DNA of 64,000 nt from Bradyrhizobium ottawaense (GCF_002278135.3 NZ_CP029425.2:2828001-2892000), one strand, 5' to 3'; shown: positions 51,029 to 61,157, counted from the first letter of the stretch. Numbers and translations: made by a program. Notes: a model not told the origin generated them from the sequence alone.

Positions 51029-52228
51029 ATGACCGTGCACACTGGAAGGCATTTCTTACAGATTCCAGGACCGACCAACGTGCCCGACCGGGTGCTGCGG
51101 GCGATGGACATGCCGACCCTGGACCATCGCGGTCCGGAGTTCGCCGAGCTCGGTTTTGCGGTTCTCGCCTCGATGCAGCGGGTGTTCCGCACCAAGCAGC
51201 CCGTGATCATCTTCCCCTCGTCCGGCACCGGCGCCTGGGAAGCGGCGATGGTCAACGTGTTCGCGCCCGGCGACAAGCTCCTGATGTGCGAGACCGGCCA
51301 GTTCGCCGTGCTGTGGCGCGGCATCGCCGACAAGTTCAAGTTCGACGTCGACTTCATCCCGAGCGACTGGCGCCACGGCGCCGACCTCGCCGAGATCGAG
51401 AAGCGCCTCGTCGCCGACAAGCAGCACGCGATCAAGGCGGTCTGCGTCGTGCACAACGAGACCTCGACCGGCTGCGTGACGCCGCCGCTGGAGGTGCGCA
51501 AGCTGCTCGACCGCGTCAAGCATCCGGCGCTGCTGATGGTCGACACCATCTCCGGCCTCGGCTCGATGGAATATGAGCACGACGCCTGGGGTATCGACGT
51601 TTCGGTCGCGGGCTCGCAGAAGGGCCTGATGCTGCCGCCCGGCCTCGGCTTCAACGCCGTCTCGGAGAAGGCGCTCGCCGTTGCGAAGGCCAACCCCGGC
51701 ATGCGCTCCTACTGGGACTGGCAGGAAGTCATCAACTTCAACAAGCTCGGCACCTTCCCCTACACGCCCGCCACCAACCTGCTCTACGGCCTGCGCGAGG
51801 CGGTCAAGATGCTGGAAGAGGAGGGGCTGGAGAACGTCTGGACCCGCCACAAGCGCCACAGCGCGGCGACGCGTGCCGCGATCAAGGTCTGGGGCCTGGA
51901 GACGCAGTGCGCCGACCCGGCTGCGCATTCGCCGGCGCTGACCGGCGTGCGCGTGCCTGATGGCCACGACGCCGACGCCTTCCGCAAGGTTGTGCTGGAG
52001 AACTTCGACATGTCGCTCGGCACCGGCCTGAACAAGGTCAAGGGCAAGGTCTTCCGCATCGGCCATATCGGCCACTTCAACGATCTGATGCTGATGGGCA
52101 CGCTCGCCGGCGTCGAGATGGGCCTGGATCTGACAAAGATCCCCCACCGGAGCGGCGGCGTCCTGGCGGCCATGGACGTCCTGAAGGGACGCGACGCGGT
52201 GCCGATGACCAAGGCCCAGGTAGCTTAA
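51029..52228 (+). CDS. sgaA: Serine-glyoxylate aminotransferase
   Basis: A 399-residue PLP enzyme of the alanine/serine-glyoxylate aminotransferase family, transferring the amino group of serine to glyoxylate to give hydroxypyruvate and glycine. The motif VAGSQKGLMLPPGL holds the PLP Lys at residue 198, and the start HFLQIPGPTNVPDRVLRAM is the standard N-terminus. GGAAGGAC lies before the ATG. It diverges from the FAD/Fe-S dehydrogenase gene, which would supply glyoxylate if glycolate is its substrate (inference). Confidence 0.92.
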   Translation: MTVHTGRHFLQIPGPTNVPDRVLRAMDMPTLDHRGPEFAELGFAVLASMQRVFRTKQPVIIFPSSGTGAWEAAMVNVFAPGDKLLMCETGQFAVLWRGIADKFKFDVDFIPSDWRHGADLAEIEKRLVADKQHAIKAVCVVHNETSTGCVTPPLEVRKLLDRVKHPALLMVDTISGLGSMEYEHDAWGIDVSVAGSQKGLMLPPGLGFNAVSEKALAVAKANPGMRSYWDWQEVINFNKLGTFPYTPATNLLYGLREAVKMLEEEGLENVWTRHKRHSAATRAAIKVWGLETQCADPAAHSPALTGVRVPDGHDADAFRKVVLENFDMSLGTGLNKVKGKVFRIGHIGHFNDLMLMGTLAGVEMGLDLTKIPHRSGGVLAAMDVLKGRDAVPMTKAQVA

Positions 52229-52273
52229 AGGCTCAACTGGCCTGGACCGACCTAGACAAGAAGAGAGCGCGCG

Positions 52274-53071
52274 ATGAACGCACCGACGACTGCCAACGAA
52301 GACCTGCTCTACTCCGTCCAGGACGGCATCGCGCGGATCACCTTCAACCGCCCGCAGGCGCGCAACGCCATGACCTTCGCCATGTATGATCGCATGGCGG
52401 AGATCTGCCAGGAGATCAACGCTGACCGCTCGATCAAGGCGCTGATCCTGACCGGCGCCGGCGACAAGGCCTTCGCCTCCGGCACCGACATTTCCCAGTT
52501 CCGTGCGTTCAAGACCGCGCAGGACGCGCTCGACTACGAGGCCCGCATCGACCGCGTGCTCGGCACGCTCGAGCAGTGCCGCGTGCCCGTGATCGCGGCC
52601 ATCGCCGGGGCCTGCACCGGCGGCGGCGCCGGCATCGCGGCCTGCTGCGACCTGCGCATCGGCACCGAGACGACGCGGATGGGCTTTCCGATCGCGCGCA
52701 CGCTCGGCAACTGCCTGTCGATGTCGAACATCAGCCGCGTCGTCGCGCTGGTCGGACCCGCCCGCACCAAGGATCTGATCTTTAGGGCGCGCCTCGTCGA
52801 GGCGCCGGAGGCGCTGGCGCTCGGCCTCCTCAACGAGATCGTGCCCGACGTCGAGACGCTGCAGCGCCGCGCCGACGAGACCGCAAAGCTGGTCGCCAGC
52901 CATGCGCCGCTCACGCTTGAAGCGACCAAGGAAGCGGTGCGCCGCATCCGCCGTACGCTGTCGCGCGAAGAGGGCGAGGACCTGATCCTGAAAGCCTATA
53001 TGAGCGAAGATTTCCGCGAAGGCATGGATGCCTTCCTCAACAAGCGCACGCCGAACTGGAAGGGCAGGTAG
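52274..53071 (+). CDS. Enoyl-CoA hydratase/isomerase family protein
   Basis: A 265-residue crotonase with ITFNRPQARNAM, DKAFASGTDISQF and CTGGGAGIAACCDLRIG. The first catalytic Glu position is Ile and the second also seems to be lost (GFPIARTLG), so classical hydratase chemistry is doubtful. It follows sgaA by 45 bases on the same strand and is probably in the same operon. Substrate unknown. Confidence 0.85.
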   Translation: MNAPTTANEDLLYSVQDGIARITFNRPQARNAMTFAMYDRMAEICQEINADRSIKALILTGAGDKAFASGTDISQFRAFKTAQDALDYEARIDRVLGTLEQCRVPVIAAIAGACTGGGAGIAACCDLRIGTETTRMGFPIARTLGNCLSMSNISRVVALVGPARTKDLIFRARLVEAPEALALGLLNEIVPDVETLQRRADETAKLVASHAPLTLEATKEAVRRIRRTLSREEGEDLILKAYMSEDFREGMDAFLNKRTPNWKGR

Positions 53072-53657
53072 CCCGCGTCCTCGGCCGGCTGCGCCGTGCT
53101 GGGTGCGGCGCGACCGGTGGAAGCGATTGCTGACCCCTCATGGTCAGCGGCCCCCGCGCAATTGCAATGTCACAAATCTTTCAAGCGGTTCCGCCCTCCG
53201 GAGCCGCAATTGCACGCGCCTGCGGTTACGCGTCCACGTTGACGGCGCGACGAGCTCGGGCATAAGATCGCAGAGGTTGCATGATGCCTTCTCGTATTCC
53301 TCGAGCCGACAGGCCGGCCAGCAAGTGATTTCAAGTCCGATTGAATCCATTGACGTGAATTTTGCGAAGCGTTCTGACCGACCGTCCTGCAACCGGACGT
53401 CATTGAACTGAAATTGAACTGAAGACATAGCGACGTAATTTCCACGACGCGAGCCGCGCCAATTCTATTGCTGCCAACCATCCCGGGACGGCCTCGCGAA
53501 CAAGCCCAAGCTCCTGAATCAAGCTCCTAGATCAAGACCCTAAGCCAACGCTTTGATGCAAGACCGTTGAGTCTCGTCTGATTTCTCGGACCGATCAGTC
53601 ACGTCGCCGCGCCCTCGTGCGGCGGCGCCTCCATGGCAACCAGGCAGGGAATTTTCC
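53072..53657. other. Intergenic region before the adhesin gene
   Basis: 586 bases without a supported gene. It holds a short hairpin GCTGACC/GGTCAGC (53129-53148) that might end the crotonase transcript, although no T-run follows, and the triple 13-base repeat listed separately. Short open frames lack ribosome sites. The adhesin ribosome site CAGGGAA lies just before 53658. Confidence 0.55.
53507..53545. repeat. Three tandem 13-base repeats upstream of the adhesin gene
   Basis: CAAGCTCCTGAAT (53507-53519), CAAGCTCCTAGAT (53520-53532) and CAAGACCCTAAGC (53533-53545) follow one another exactly, ending 112 bases before the start codon. They could be activator sites or a slippage tract that varies expression. 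Confidence 0.55.
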
Positions 53658-56600
53658 ATGACCAACCACACGCCGGTTTTCACCTCGTCATCCGCGACGG
53701 GCAGCTTCACCGAATTTGCCAACCTCAACGATTCAACCACGCTGCACACTCTGTCCGGGACGATGAGCTTCAGGGACAGCGACAGGACCGACGCCCATAC
53801 GACGTCGGCGACGCTGCATTCCGCGGTGGTCTCGGGCGGAACGATCGTTCCGGCGGCCTCGCTTGCGCATTTCCAGACCGCGATGCAATCGCAGATCCTG
53901 AGCGATTCAAACGGCTCGGGGCAGCTCAAATGGAGTTTCAGCGACCAGGACCAGGATTTCGACTTCCTGGCCAAGAACCAGACGCTGGTCCTGACCTATG
54001 ACGTCAAGATCCTCGACAACCACGGCGGCTTCGCGATTCAGACCGTCAAGATCACCATCACCGGCACCGACGACAAGCCGGTGATCAACATGACCACGGC
54101 GGCGACAGTCACCGAGCAGACCAACCAGACGCTGTCGCTCTCGCCCGACACGGTTCACGTCGCGCTCAACTTCACCGATGACGACCTCGCCAACACCGGG
54201 CACACCGCGACAGTGATCGGCGTCTCCGCCTCCGGCGCCACCGCGGGCCTGTTGCCGGGCCCGTTCGGCAACGCCGAGCTGATGTCGTTCTATCACGTCG
54301 ACAACGTCGTCAAGACGTCGGGCTCGGCGACCGGCACCATCAACACCACCTTCTCGGCGCCCGACCCCGCCTTCGACTATCTTGCGGCGGGCCAGCATCT
54401 CGATATCACCTACACGGTGCAGCTCGACGACCATGCCGGCGGGATCTCGACGCAGACCGTCACCGTGACGGTGGTCGGCACCAACGACAAGCCATTTTTC
54501 CTGTCGTGCCCGGAATCGGCCGCGCTCGTCGAGAATCAGAATGTCGACCCCGGCGGCAATCTCACCGCCCATGACAGCCTGCTCTTCACCGACATCGATC
54601 TTGCCGACGCGCACAGCGTCTCGACGACGGTCACCGCGACCCGTTCGGGCGGCGGAGCGATCCCGCTGACCAATGCGCAGCTGCTGGCGGCATTCGGCAC
54701 CGCACTTCAGGATTCGACCGGCCATCTGATCGGTGAGGTCGACTGGAATTTCGCGTTTCCCAATTCCTCCGCCAATTTCCTCAACGGCGGCGAGACGCTC
54801 AAGCTTGTCTATCACGTCACGGTCGACGACGGTCACGGCGGCTCCACGACCCAGGACGTCACCATCACCGTCCTCGGGGTCAACCAACCCGTGGTGATCA
54901 CGAGCGGTCCGGAATCCTCCACCGTTGCCGAACAGGACGCCACGACGGGCTCCCCGGTCCTGGACACGACGCCGACGATCCCGGCGGGCACGCTCGCCTT
55001 CACCGACCAGGACACCAGCGATACGCACACGGTGACGGTCACGCTGGACTCGACCTCGGGGCCGACGCCGCCCGCCGCGACGCAGGCGGATCTCGCAGCG
55101 GCGCTGACGACGACATTGCACGATTCCACGGGCACCGGCACCGGCAGCATCGACTGGAACTTTGCGATTGCCGACAACGATCTCGACTATCTCGCGTTCA
55201 ACGAGACGCTGACGGTGACCTATAACATCAAGGTCGCGGACGGCTCGACCAGTTCGACGCAGACCGTCTCCGTCGTGATCACCGGCGCCAACGACGCGCC
55301 GGTGATCACCAGCGGACCGGGATCCGCGTCGCTGTCCGAGCAGCCTGGCGTGACCGGATCGCAATCGCCCGACACCACCAGTCCGGTGCCGACGGGAACG
55401 CTGAGCTTCAATGACGTCGATCTGTCGGACGCCCATTCCGTCAGCGTCGTGCTGAATTCGGCGGTGTGGTCGGCCAACAGTTTTGCCGCCCCGGCGCAGA
55501 CGCTGGTCGACCTTCAATCGGCGCTCGCAACGGTGCTGCATGATTCCACGGGCACGGGAATCGGCAGCATCGACTGGACTTTCAGCATTCCCGACGCCGA
55601 TCTCGACTTCCTGAGCGTCGGCGAGACGCTGACCGTGCAATACGACGTCAATGTCTGGGACGGCTTTACCAATTCGGTCCAGACCGTCACCGTCACCATC
55701 GACGGTGCGGCTGATCCGCTGGTCCTGACGCCGCTGACGATCGCGGCGTCCGATACGGCGGGCCCGGATGCCGGTACGGGAATCGCAAGCGGTGCCATCT
55801 TCGACATCACCCAGCCGGTCGACCAGAGCACGCCGCGGACCATTACCGAGGTCAACGGCAGCGCCGCCAATGTCGGCCATTCGGTCGCCGGTGCGCATGG
55901 AACGCTGGTGCTCAACGCCGATGGCTCTTACGGCTACGTCGCGGATGCGTCGGTCGACGCGCTGCTCGCCGGCGACAACGTCACCGACCAGTTCACCTTC
56001 ACGGTCGCCGACGGCCAGGGCCACCAGGCCTCGACCACGATCACCTTCGATATCGCCGGCGCCAACGACAACCCGCTAGTTACCGCGGCCAATCTCAGCG
56101 GAGCGGTCACCGAGGACGCCGGCCCGCCGGTGATCCTCAACGGCGATTTCGAGACCGGCAATCTGGCCAATTGGACGGTGAGTGGCGGCGGCCACATCCA
56201 CGTCGCGCAGCTCGAGCTCGGCGGCAGCTTCGGCCATTACTCGGTCGAGCTGTTGCCGACGAGCAATCCGGAAACGCTGTCGCAGAACGTCGCGACCACG
56301 CCCGGCCAGCACTATTTCGTCAGCTTCGACGTCATCGGCGATCCCGAGAGCGTCAGTGCGCCGTTCACGGTATCGTGGGACGGCGCCACGATCCTGTCGC
56401 TCGGCAACGTGCCGGCCGGCGTCAACCATTATTCCTTCGATATGCTCGGCGACGGCGTGCTGTCATCCACGCTGCTGCAGTTTTCCTATGAGGACAATGA
56501 CACCGGCATGATCCTCGATTCCGTCAGCGTCAGCCCGGCGACGGGGCCGGCCACCGAATCCACGGCGGGCTCGCTGTCGTTCTCCGACGCCGAGACGGGG

Positions 56601-57563
56601 CATACGCACAGCGCGAGCTTCGTGCCGAACGGCAGCGGCTATGTCGGCACGTTCTCGCTCGATCCGATCAGCGAGGCCGGCGGCGCCGGCTCGCTCGCCT
56701 GGCACTTCACGGTCGACAATGCCGACATCCAGTTCCTGGCGCAGGGGCAGACGCTGACCCAGGACTATCTGGTGACGATCGCCGACAACAATGGCGGCTC
56801 GACCACGCAGGATGTCACCGTCACCATCAGCGGCACCAATGATGCGCCGACGGCGGCCAGCGAGACCGTGATCACCGATGTCGGCGCCAATGCGACGGTC
56901 CAGATCCCCGGCTGGGCCCTGGCCTTGAACGACACTGACCCCGACACCATCGACCATCTTTCGCTTGGCGGTATCACGACGAGCTCCGGTGGTGGTGCTG
57001 TCGCGTTCGGAGATGCCTTCTTCACCGACGACGGGACGCTTGGCGGCTCGTTCAGCTACACCACCTCCGACGGAACGACCTCGTCCAATGCGACCACGGC
57101 AACGATCATCAACAACACGGCCGGCGCGAGCGCGCTGACCGGCACCGGCGGCGACGACATCCTGATCGCGGCCAACGGGAGCGAGACCATGAGCGGGGGC
57201 GGCGGCAACGACGTCCTGATCGCCACGGCCAGCGGCCATGCGATGACCGGCGGCGGCGGCAACGATACCTTCGCCTTCCTCCAACCATCCGGTCCGAGCA
57301 CAATCGGCGACTTCAACAACACCACCGAGCACGACCGCATCGCCGTCTCCGCGAGCAGCTTCGGTGGCGGGCTGACGGCAGGGATGGACGTGACGTTCGA
57401 GACCTCCGGCGACGATGTGTTCTCGGGCTTCTCCCAATTCCATTTCGACACCGGCAACCAGACGCTCTATTACAGCGCTGATGGCACCCAGGGTGCGGCG
57501 GTCGCAGTTGTCAGCGTCCAGAACGGCGTGCTGCTCAATCAGCACGACATATTGGTCGTGTAG
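53658..57563 (+). CDS. Large VCBS/RTX secreted adhesin-like protein
   Basis: A 1301-residue acidic protein built of VCBS/cadherin-like repeats. Repeat junctions of the ITGTNDAP type occur near residues 134 (ITGTDDKPVI), 272 (VVGTNDKPF), 541 (ITGANDAPVI), 799 (IAGANDNPL) and 1057 (ISGTNDAPT). Residues about 825-962 are different: NGDFETGNLANWTVSG opens a jelly-roll-like domain. Near 1163-1200 are RTX-like glycine/aspartate repeats (GGDDILIA, GGGGNDVLI, GGGGNDTFAF) that bind calcium. No N-terminal signal peptide is seen, so type I secretion is expected. Exported surface binding or biofilm role is likely. Confidence 0.85.
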   Translation: MTNHTPVFTSSSATGSFTEFANLNDSTTLHTLSGTMSFRDSDRTDAHTTSATLHSAVVSGGTIVPAASLAHFQTAMQSQILSDSNGSGQLKWSFSDQDQDFDFLAKNQTLVLTYDVKILDNHGGFAIQTVKITITGTDDKPVINMTTAATVTEQTNQTLSLSPDTVHVALNFTDDDLANTGHTATVIGVSASGATAGLLPGPFGNAELMSFYHVDNVVKTSGSATGTINTTFSAPDPAFDYLAAGQHLDITYTVQLDDHAGGISTQTVTVTVVGTNDKPFFLSCPESAALVENQNVDPGGNLTAHDSLLFTDIDLADAHSVSTTVTATRSGGGAIPLTNAQLLAAFGTALQDSTGHLIGEVDWNFAFPNSSANFLNGGETLKLVYHVTVDDGHGGSTTQDVTITVLGVNQPVVITSGPESSTVAEQDATTGSPVLDTTPTIPAGTLAFTDQDTSDTHTVTVTLDSTSGPTPPAATQADLAAALTTTLHDSTGTGTGSIDWNFAIADNDLDYLAFNETLTVTYNIKVADGSTSSTQTVSVVITGANDAPVITSGPGSASLSEQPGVTGSQSPDTTSPVPTGTLSFNDVDLSDAHSVSVVLNSAVWSANSFAAPAQTLVDLQSALATVLHDSTGTGIGSIDWTFSIPDADLDFLSVGETLTVQYDVNVWDGFTNSVQTVTVTIDGAADPLVLTPLTIAASDTAGPDAGTGIASGAIFDITQPVDQSTPRTITEVNGSAANVGHSVAGAHGTLVLNADGSYGYVADASVDALLAGDNVTDQFTFTVADGQGHQASTTITFDIAGANDNPLVTAANLSGAVTEDAGPPVILNGDFETGNLANWTVSGGGHIHVAQLELGGSFGHYSVELLPTSNPETLSQNVATTPGQHYFVSFDVIGDPESVSAPFTVSWDGATILSLGNVPAGVNHYSFDMLGDGVLSSTLLQFSYEDNDTGMILDSVSVSPATGPATESTAGSLSFSDAETGHTHSASFVPNGSGYVGTFSLDPISEAGGAGSLAWHFTVDNADIQFLAQGQTLTQDYLVTIADNNGGSTTQDVTVTISGTNDAPTAASETVITDVGANATVQIPGWALALNDTDPDTIDHLSLGGITTSSGGGAVAFGDAFFTDDGTLGGSFSYTTSDGTTSSNATTATIINNTAGASALTGTGGDDILIAANGSETMSGGGGNDVLIATASGHAMTGGGGNDTFAFLQPSGPSTIGDFNNTTEHDRIAVSASSFGGGLTAGMDVTFETSGDDVFSGFSQFHFDTGNQTLYYSADGTQGAAVAVVSVQNGVLLNQHDILVV

Positions 57564-57594
57564 GCTACTGCATCCGGGTTTGAAGCCCCAAGGC

Positions 57595-57622
57595 GCGGGC
57601 TCCGCAAGGAGCCCGCTTTTTT
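57595..57622 (+). terminator. Rho-independent terminator after the adhesin gene
   Basis: Stem GCGGGCTCC (57595-57603), loop GCAA, stem GGAGCCCGC (57608-57616), then six T. A perfect 9-base stem. Confidence 0.9.
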
Positions 57623-57758
57623 GCGTTGCGTCATCTCATTCCAAAGTCATAACGGGGATGACGTCGGACGGCTTGAACTTGGCCGGATTCGCCAGCACAA
57701 TGGTCGTTGAATTCATCTCTGAATTTCCAATCCGAACAAGAACATAGGGAAGACGCCC

Positions 57759-58745
57759 GTGGGACATGGAATGAAGGCCGCGATTGCGCTGACAGTCGCG
57801 CTTTGCGGCACGCCGGCTGTTGCCAGCTGGGAGCCGGCAAAGCCCGTCGAGATCGTGGTGGCGGCGGGCGCGGGCGGCGCCTCCGACCAGATGGCGCGGA
57901 TGATGCAGGCCGCGATCCAGAAGAACAATCTGATGAAGCAGCCGATCGTGGTCTCGCTCAAGGGCGGCGCCTCGGGTGCGGAAGCGCTGATGTACATGAA
58001 GTCCAGCGAGGGCGATCCGAACAAGGTGCTGATCGCCTATTCGCTGATCTACATGCTGCCGCTGTCGGCCAAGATCCCGTTCAACTGGCGTGAACTGACC
58101 CCGGTTTCGGTGGTCGCGCTCGACCAGTTCGTGCTCTGGGACAACAGCGCGGGCCCCAAGACGGTGAAGGAATTCGTCGCGGCCGCGAAGGCGGCGAGCG
58201 CTCCGTTCAAAATGGGCGGCACCGGCTCCAAGCGCGAGGATCACGTGCTGACCGTCTTCCTCGAGCAGAAGACCGGCGCAAAATTCTCCTATCTGCCCTA
58301 CAAGTCCGGCGGCGAGGCCGCGACCCAGCTGGTCGGCAACCACACCGAAGCCAACGTCAACAACCCATCCGAAAATCTCGAGGTCTGGCGCGCCGGCCAG
58401 GTGCGCCCGCTCTGCGTGTTCGACAAGGAGCGCATCTCCTACACCAGCAAGGTGACGGACACGCAGTCCTGGGCTGACATCCCCACCTGCAAGGAGGAGG
58501 GGGTCGACGTGCAATATCTGATGCTGCGCGCGATGTTCCTGCCCGGCAAGGTGACGGCTGAGCAGCAGGCGTTCTTCGTCGATCTGTTCCACAAGGTGAC
58601 GCAGACCGCCGAGTACAAGGACTACATGGAGAAGCAGGCGCTGAAGCCGATCTTCCTCACCGGCAAGGACATGGTGCAGTTCCTCGAGGAGGATGATGCC
58701 ATCAACAAGTCGCTGATGACCGAAGCCGGATTCGTCGCGAAGTAA
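57759..58745 (+). CDS. Tripartite tricarboxylate transporter substrate-binding protein (TctC/Bug)
   Basis: A 328-residue periplasmic receptor with signal peptide (about 1-24, ending AVASWEPAK). It then shows KPVEIVVAAGAGGASDQMARMMQ, the Bug/TctC pattern. GTG 57759 is used; ATG 57771 four codons later is possible. With the TctB- and TctA-like genes that follow, it completes a tripartite tricarboxylate importer. The ligand is some carboxylic acid; the sequence does not say which. Confidence 0.9.
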   Translation: MGHGMKAAIALTVALCGTPAVASWEPAKPVEIVVAAGAGGASDQMARMMQAAIQKNNLMKQPIVVSLKGGASGAEALMYMKSSEGDPNKVLIAYSLIYMLPLSAKIPFNWRELTPVSVVALDQFVLWDNSAGPKTVKEFVAAAKAASAPFKMGGTGSKREDHVLTVFLEQKTGAKFSYLPYKSGGEAATQLVGNHTEANVNNPSENLEVWRAGQVRPLCVFDKERISYTSKVTDTQSWADIPTCKEEGVDVQYLMLRAMFLPGKVTAEQQAFFVDLFHKVTQTAEYKDYMEKQALKPIFLTGKDMVQFLEEDDAINKSLMTEAGFVAK

Positions 58746-58747
58746 CC

Positions 58748-58898
58748 CTCCTCTTCACCTCGCCCGCTTGCGGGGAGAGGTCGGATCGCATCGGAAGATG
58801 CGATCCGGGTGAGGGGGACTCTCCGCGAGCTCAACTTTCACCGTCACTGTGGAGACTCCCCCTCACCCTGACCCTCTCCCCGCAAGCGGGGAGAGGGG
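58748..58898. repeat. Palindromic repeat of the CCGCAAGCGG type between tctC- and tctB-like genes
   Basis: CGCCCGCTTGCGGGGAGAGG near 58760 and CTCTCCCCGCAAGCGGGG near 58874 form hairpins, with GGATCGCATC/GATGCGATCC between them. This kind of sequence is common between genes in many Proteobacteria. It separates the receptor gene from the permease genes and may lower their expression relative to it. Confidence 0.7.
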
Positions 58899-58925
58899 AT
58901 TGGCCACAGTATTTGTTGTTAGCCC

Positions 58926-59468
58926 ATGTCCCAAACCGATCTCGAAATCGTCGTCGACGATCCGACCGCGCCCGAAGACGACTCGCCTTCCGTCGTCTCG
59001 TCCGGCACGGTCGAGATATTCGTCTGCCTGCTGCTGCTCGCTCTGGCCGTCACGCTCGGCTACGACAATTGGCGCACCGGCGCGTCCTGGGATTCGACCG
59101 GGCCCGAACCCGGTTATTTTCCGTTCTATCTCTCGGTCATCCTCGGCGGCGGCAGCCTCTACGGCCTGATCGTGGCGCTGCTGGCGCGGCGTGCGGCGTC
59201 CGGAACCTTCGTCACGCGCGCGCAGGCCCGCCGCGTCATGGCGGTGTTCGTGCCGACGCTGCTGTTCTGCCTCGTGATGCAGTTCCTCGGCCTCTATGTC
59301 GCGAGCTTCCTGCTGATCTCGGGCTTCATGCGCTTCGTCGGCAAGATCGCCCTGTGGAAGTCGCTGCTCACCGCTGTTGTGTTCACGGCGATCATGTTCG
59401 TCACATTCGACGTCGCCTTCGACGTCATCATGCCGAAAGGGCCGCTCGAAGCGGCCTTCGGCCGCTAG
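58926..59468 (+). CDS. Tripartite tricarboxylate transporter TctB family protein
   Basis: A 180-residue membrane protein with about four membrane segments (about 29-45, 66-87, 103-125, 145-165), including GPEPGYFPFYLSVILGGGSLYG as in TctB. No clear ribosome site precedes ATG 58926. It is followed by the large permease gene with 11 bases between. Confidence 0.85.
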   Translation: MSQTDLEIVVDDPTAPEDDSPSVVSSGTVEIFVCLLLLALAVTLGYDNWRTGASWDSTGPEPGYFPFYLSVILGGGSLYGLIVALLARRAASGTFVTRAQARRVMAVFVPTLLFCLVMQFLGLYVASFLLISGFMRFVGKIALWKSLLTAVVFTAIMFVTFDVAFDVIMPKGPLEAAFGR

Positions 59469-59479
59469 GCGGTCCCGCG

Positions 59480-61003
59480 ATGGAAGCTTTCGGTCTCCTG
59501 CTTCACGGCTTTGCCGTCCTGCTGACGTGGAAGACACTCGTCCTGATGATGGTCGGGCTGGTGCTCGGCATCTTCGTCGGCGTGCTGCCGGGCCTCGGCG
59601 GCCCGAACGGCGTCGCGATCCTGCTGCCGCTCACCTTCACGATGGATCCGACCTCGGCGATCGTGATGCTGTCCTGCATCTATTGGGGCGCGCTGTTCGG
59701 CGGCGCGATCACCTCGATCCTGTTCAACATCCCCGGCGAAGCCTGGTCGGTCGCGACCACTTTCGACGGCTATCCGATGGCGCAGCAGGGCAGGGCCGCG
59801 GAGGCGCTGACCGCGGCGTTCACCTCCTCCTTCATCGGCTCGCTGGTCGCGGTGCTGCTGATCACGTTCCTCGCGCCGATGATCTCGTCCTTTGCGCTGA
59901 AGTTCGGCCCGCCCGAGTTTTTCGCGGTTTATCTGCTGACATTCTGCTCGTTCGTCGGATTGGGGCGCGAGGCCAAGCACAAGACCGTCATCTCGATGTC
60001 GCTGGGGCTGCTGCTCGCCGGCATCGGCATGGATACCGTGTCGGGCAATCTCCGCATGACCTTCGGCTCGCCGGAGCTGCTCCGCGGCATCAACTTCCTG
60101 GTGGCCGTGATCGGCCTGTTCGGTATCAGCGAGATCCTGCTGACGATGGAGGAGCGGCTGGCGCTGCGGGGACATGCGGCGAGCATTTCGCTCCGCGTCG
60201 TGCTCGGTGTCTGGAAGGACCTGCCGAAATACTGGGCGACGCTGCTGCGCTCCTCCTTCATCGGCTGCTGGCTCGGCATCACCCCGGGCGGCGCGATCGC
60301 GGCCTCCTTCATGGGCTATAACCTCGCCAAGCGCTTCGCCAAGGATCCCGAAAGTTTCGGCAAGGGCCGCATCGAGGGCGTGTTCGCGCCTGAGACGGCG
60401 GCGCATGCGTCAGGCACCTCGGCGCTGCTGCCGATGCTGGCGCTCGGCATTCCCGGCTCGGGGACCGCGGCGATCCTGCTCGGCGGCCTGATGGTGTGGG
60501 GGCTCAATCCGGGGCCGCTGCTGTTCGTCGAGCACAAGGACTTCGTCTGGGGCCTGATCGCATCGATGTATCTCGGCAATGTCGTCGGCCTCGTGCTGGT
60601 GCTGACGACGGTGCCGATCTTCGCCTCGATCCTGCGTGTGCCGTTTGCCGCGGTGGCGCCGATGATTGTGGTGTCCTGCGCGATCGGCGCCTACGCGATC
60701 CAGAATGCGATGTTCGACATCTGGCTGATGCTCGGCTTCGGCATCGTCGGCTACGTCTTCAAGAAGATCGGCATTCCGCTGGCGCCGTTCACCCTCGCGC
60801 TCGTGCTCGGCAATCGCGCCGAGGACGCCTTTCGTCTGTCGATGATCGGCTCCGGCGGCGACCTCAAGGTGTTCTGGTCGAACGGCCTGGTCGGCTCGAT
60901 CACGACGCTGGCGATCGTCCTGCTGTTCTGGCCGGTGATCGACGGCGTGCTTTCCCGCGTCGGATGGACGCAGCGGACCAGGGCGACATCGCGACAAGCA
61001 TAA
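59480..61003 (+). CDS. Tripartite tricarboxylate transporter permease (TctA family)
   Basis: A 507-residue permease with about 11-12 membrane segments. The two hallmark loops are GVLPGLGGPNGVAILLPLTF near residue 35 and ALGIPGSGTAAILLGG near residue 325. It forms the transport path with the TctB protein and receives ligand from the TctC receptor. Likely driven by a proton or sodium gradient. Confidence 0.93.
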   Translation: MEAFGLLLHGFAVLLTWKTLVLMMVGLVLGIFVGVLPGLGGPNGVAILLPLTFTMDPTSAIVMLSCIYWGALFGGAITSILFNIPGEAWSVATTFDGYPMAQQGRAAEALTAAFTSSFIGSLVAVLLITFLAPMISSFALKFGPPEFFAVYLLTFCSFVGLGREAKHKTVISMSLGLLLAGIGMDTVSGNLRMTFGSPELLRGINFLVAVIGLFGISEILLTMEERLALRGHAASISLRVVLGVWKDLPKYWATLLRSSFIGCWLGITPGGAIAASFMGYNLAKRFAKDPESFGKGRIEGVFAPETAAHASGTSALLPMLALGIPGSGTAAILLGGLMVWGLNPGPLLFVEHKDFVWGLIASMYLGNVVGLVLVLTTVPIFASILRVPFAAVAPMIVVSCAIGAYAIQNAMFDIWLMLGFGIVGYVFKKIGIPLAPFTLALVLGNRAEDAFRLSMIGSGGDLKVFWSNGLVGSITTLAIVLLFWPVIDGVLSRVGWTQRTRATSRQA

Positions 61004-61157
61004 ATCATTTGGATTCAATTACATAAAGGGAGGGCATGTCGTTGTGGTCCGGAGCGCCACACGCTGCGATTGTTTCTGGATGTTGCCGGCATGGCACAGC
61101 CTTTGGGCAGGCGGTGACGTATGTTTCGATTACAAAATCGTGCGGAGGGGGTTCTCC

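Noticed and set aside
53129..53148. Rho-independent terminator after the crotonase gene
   Set aside because: A 7-base stem is present but no T-run follows, so it is not listed as a terminator.
53907..56024. A 705-codon minus-strand open frame
   Set aside because: Antisense to the VCBS adhesin repeats; its apparent repetitiveness mirrors those repeats.
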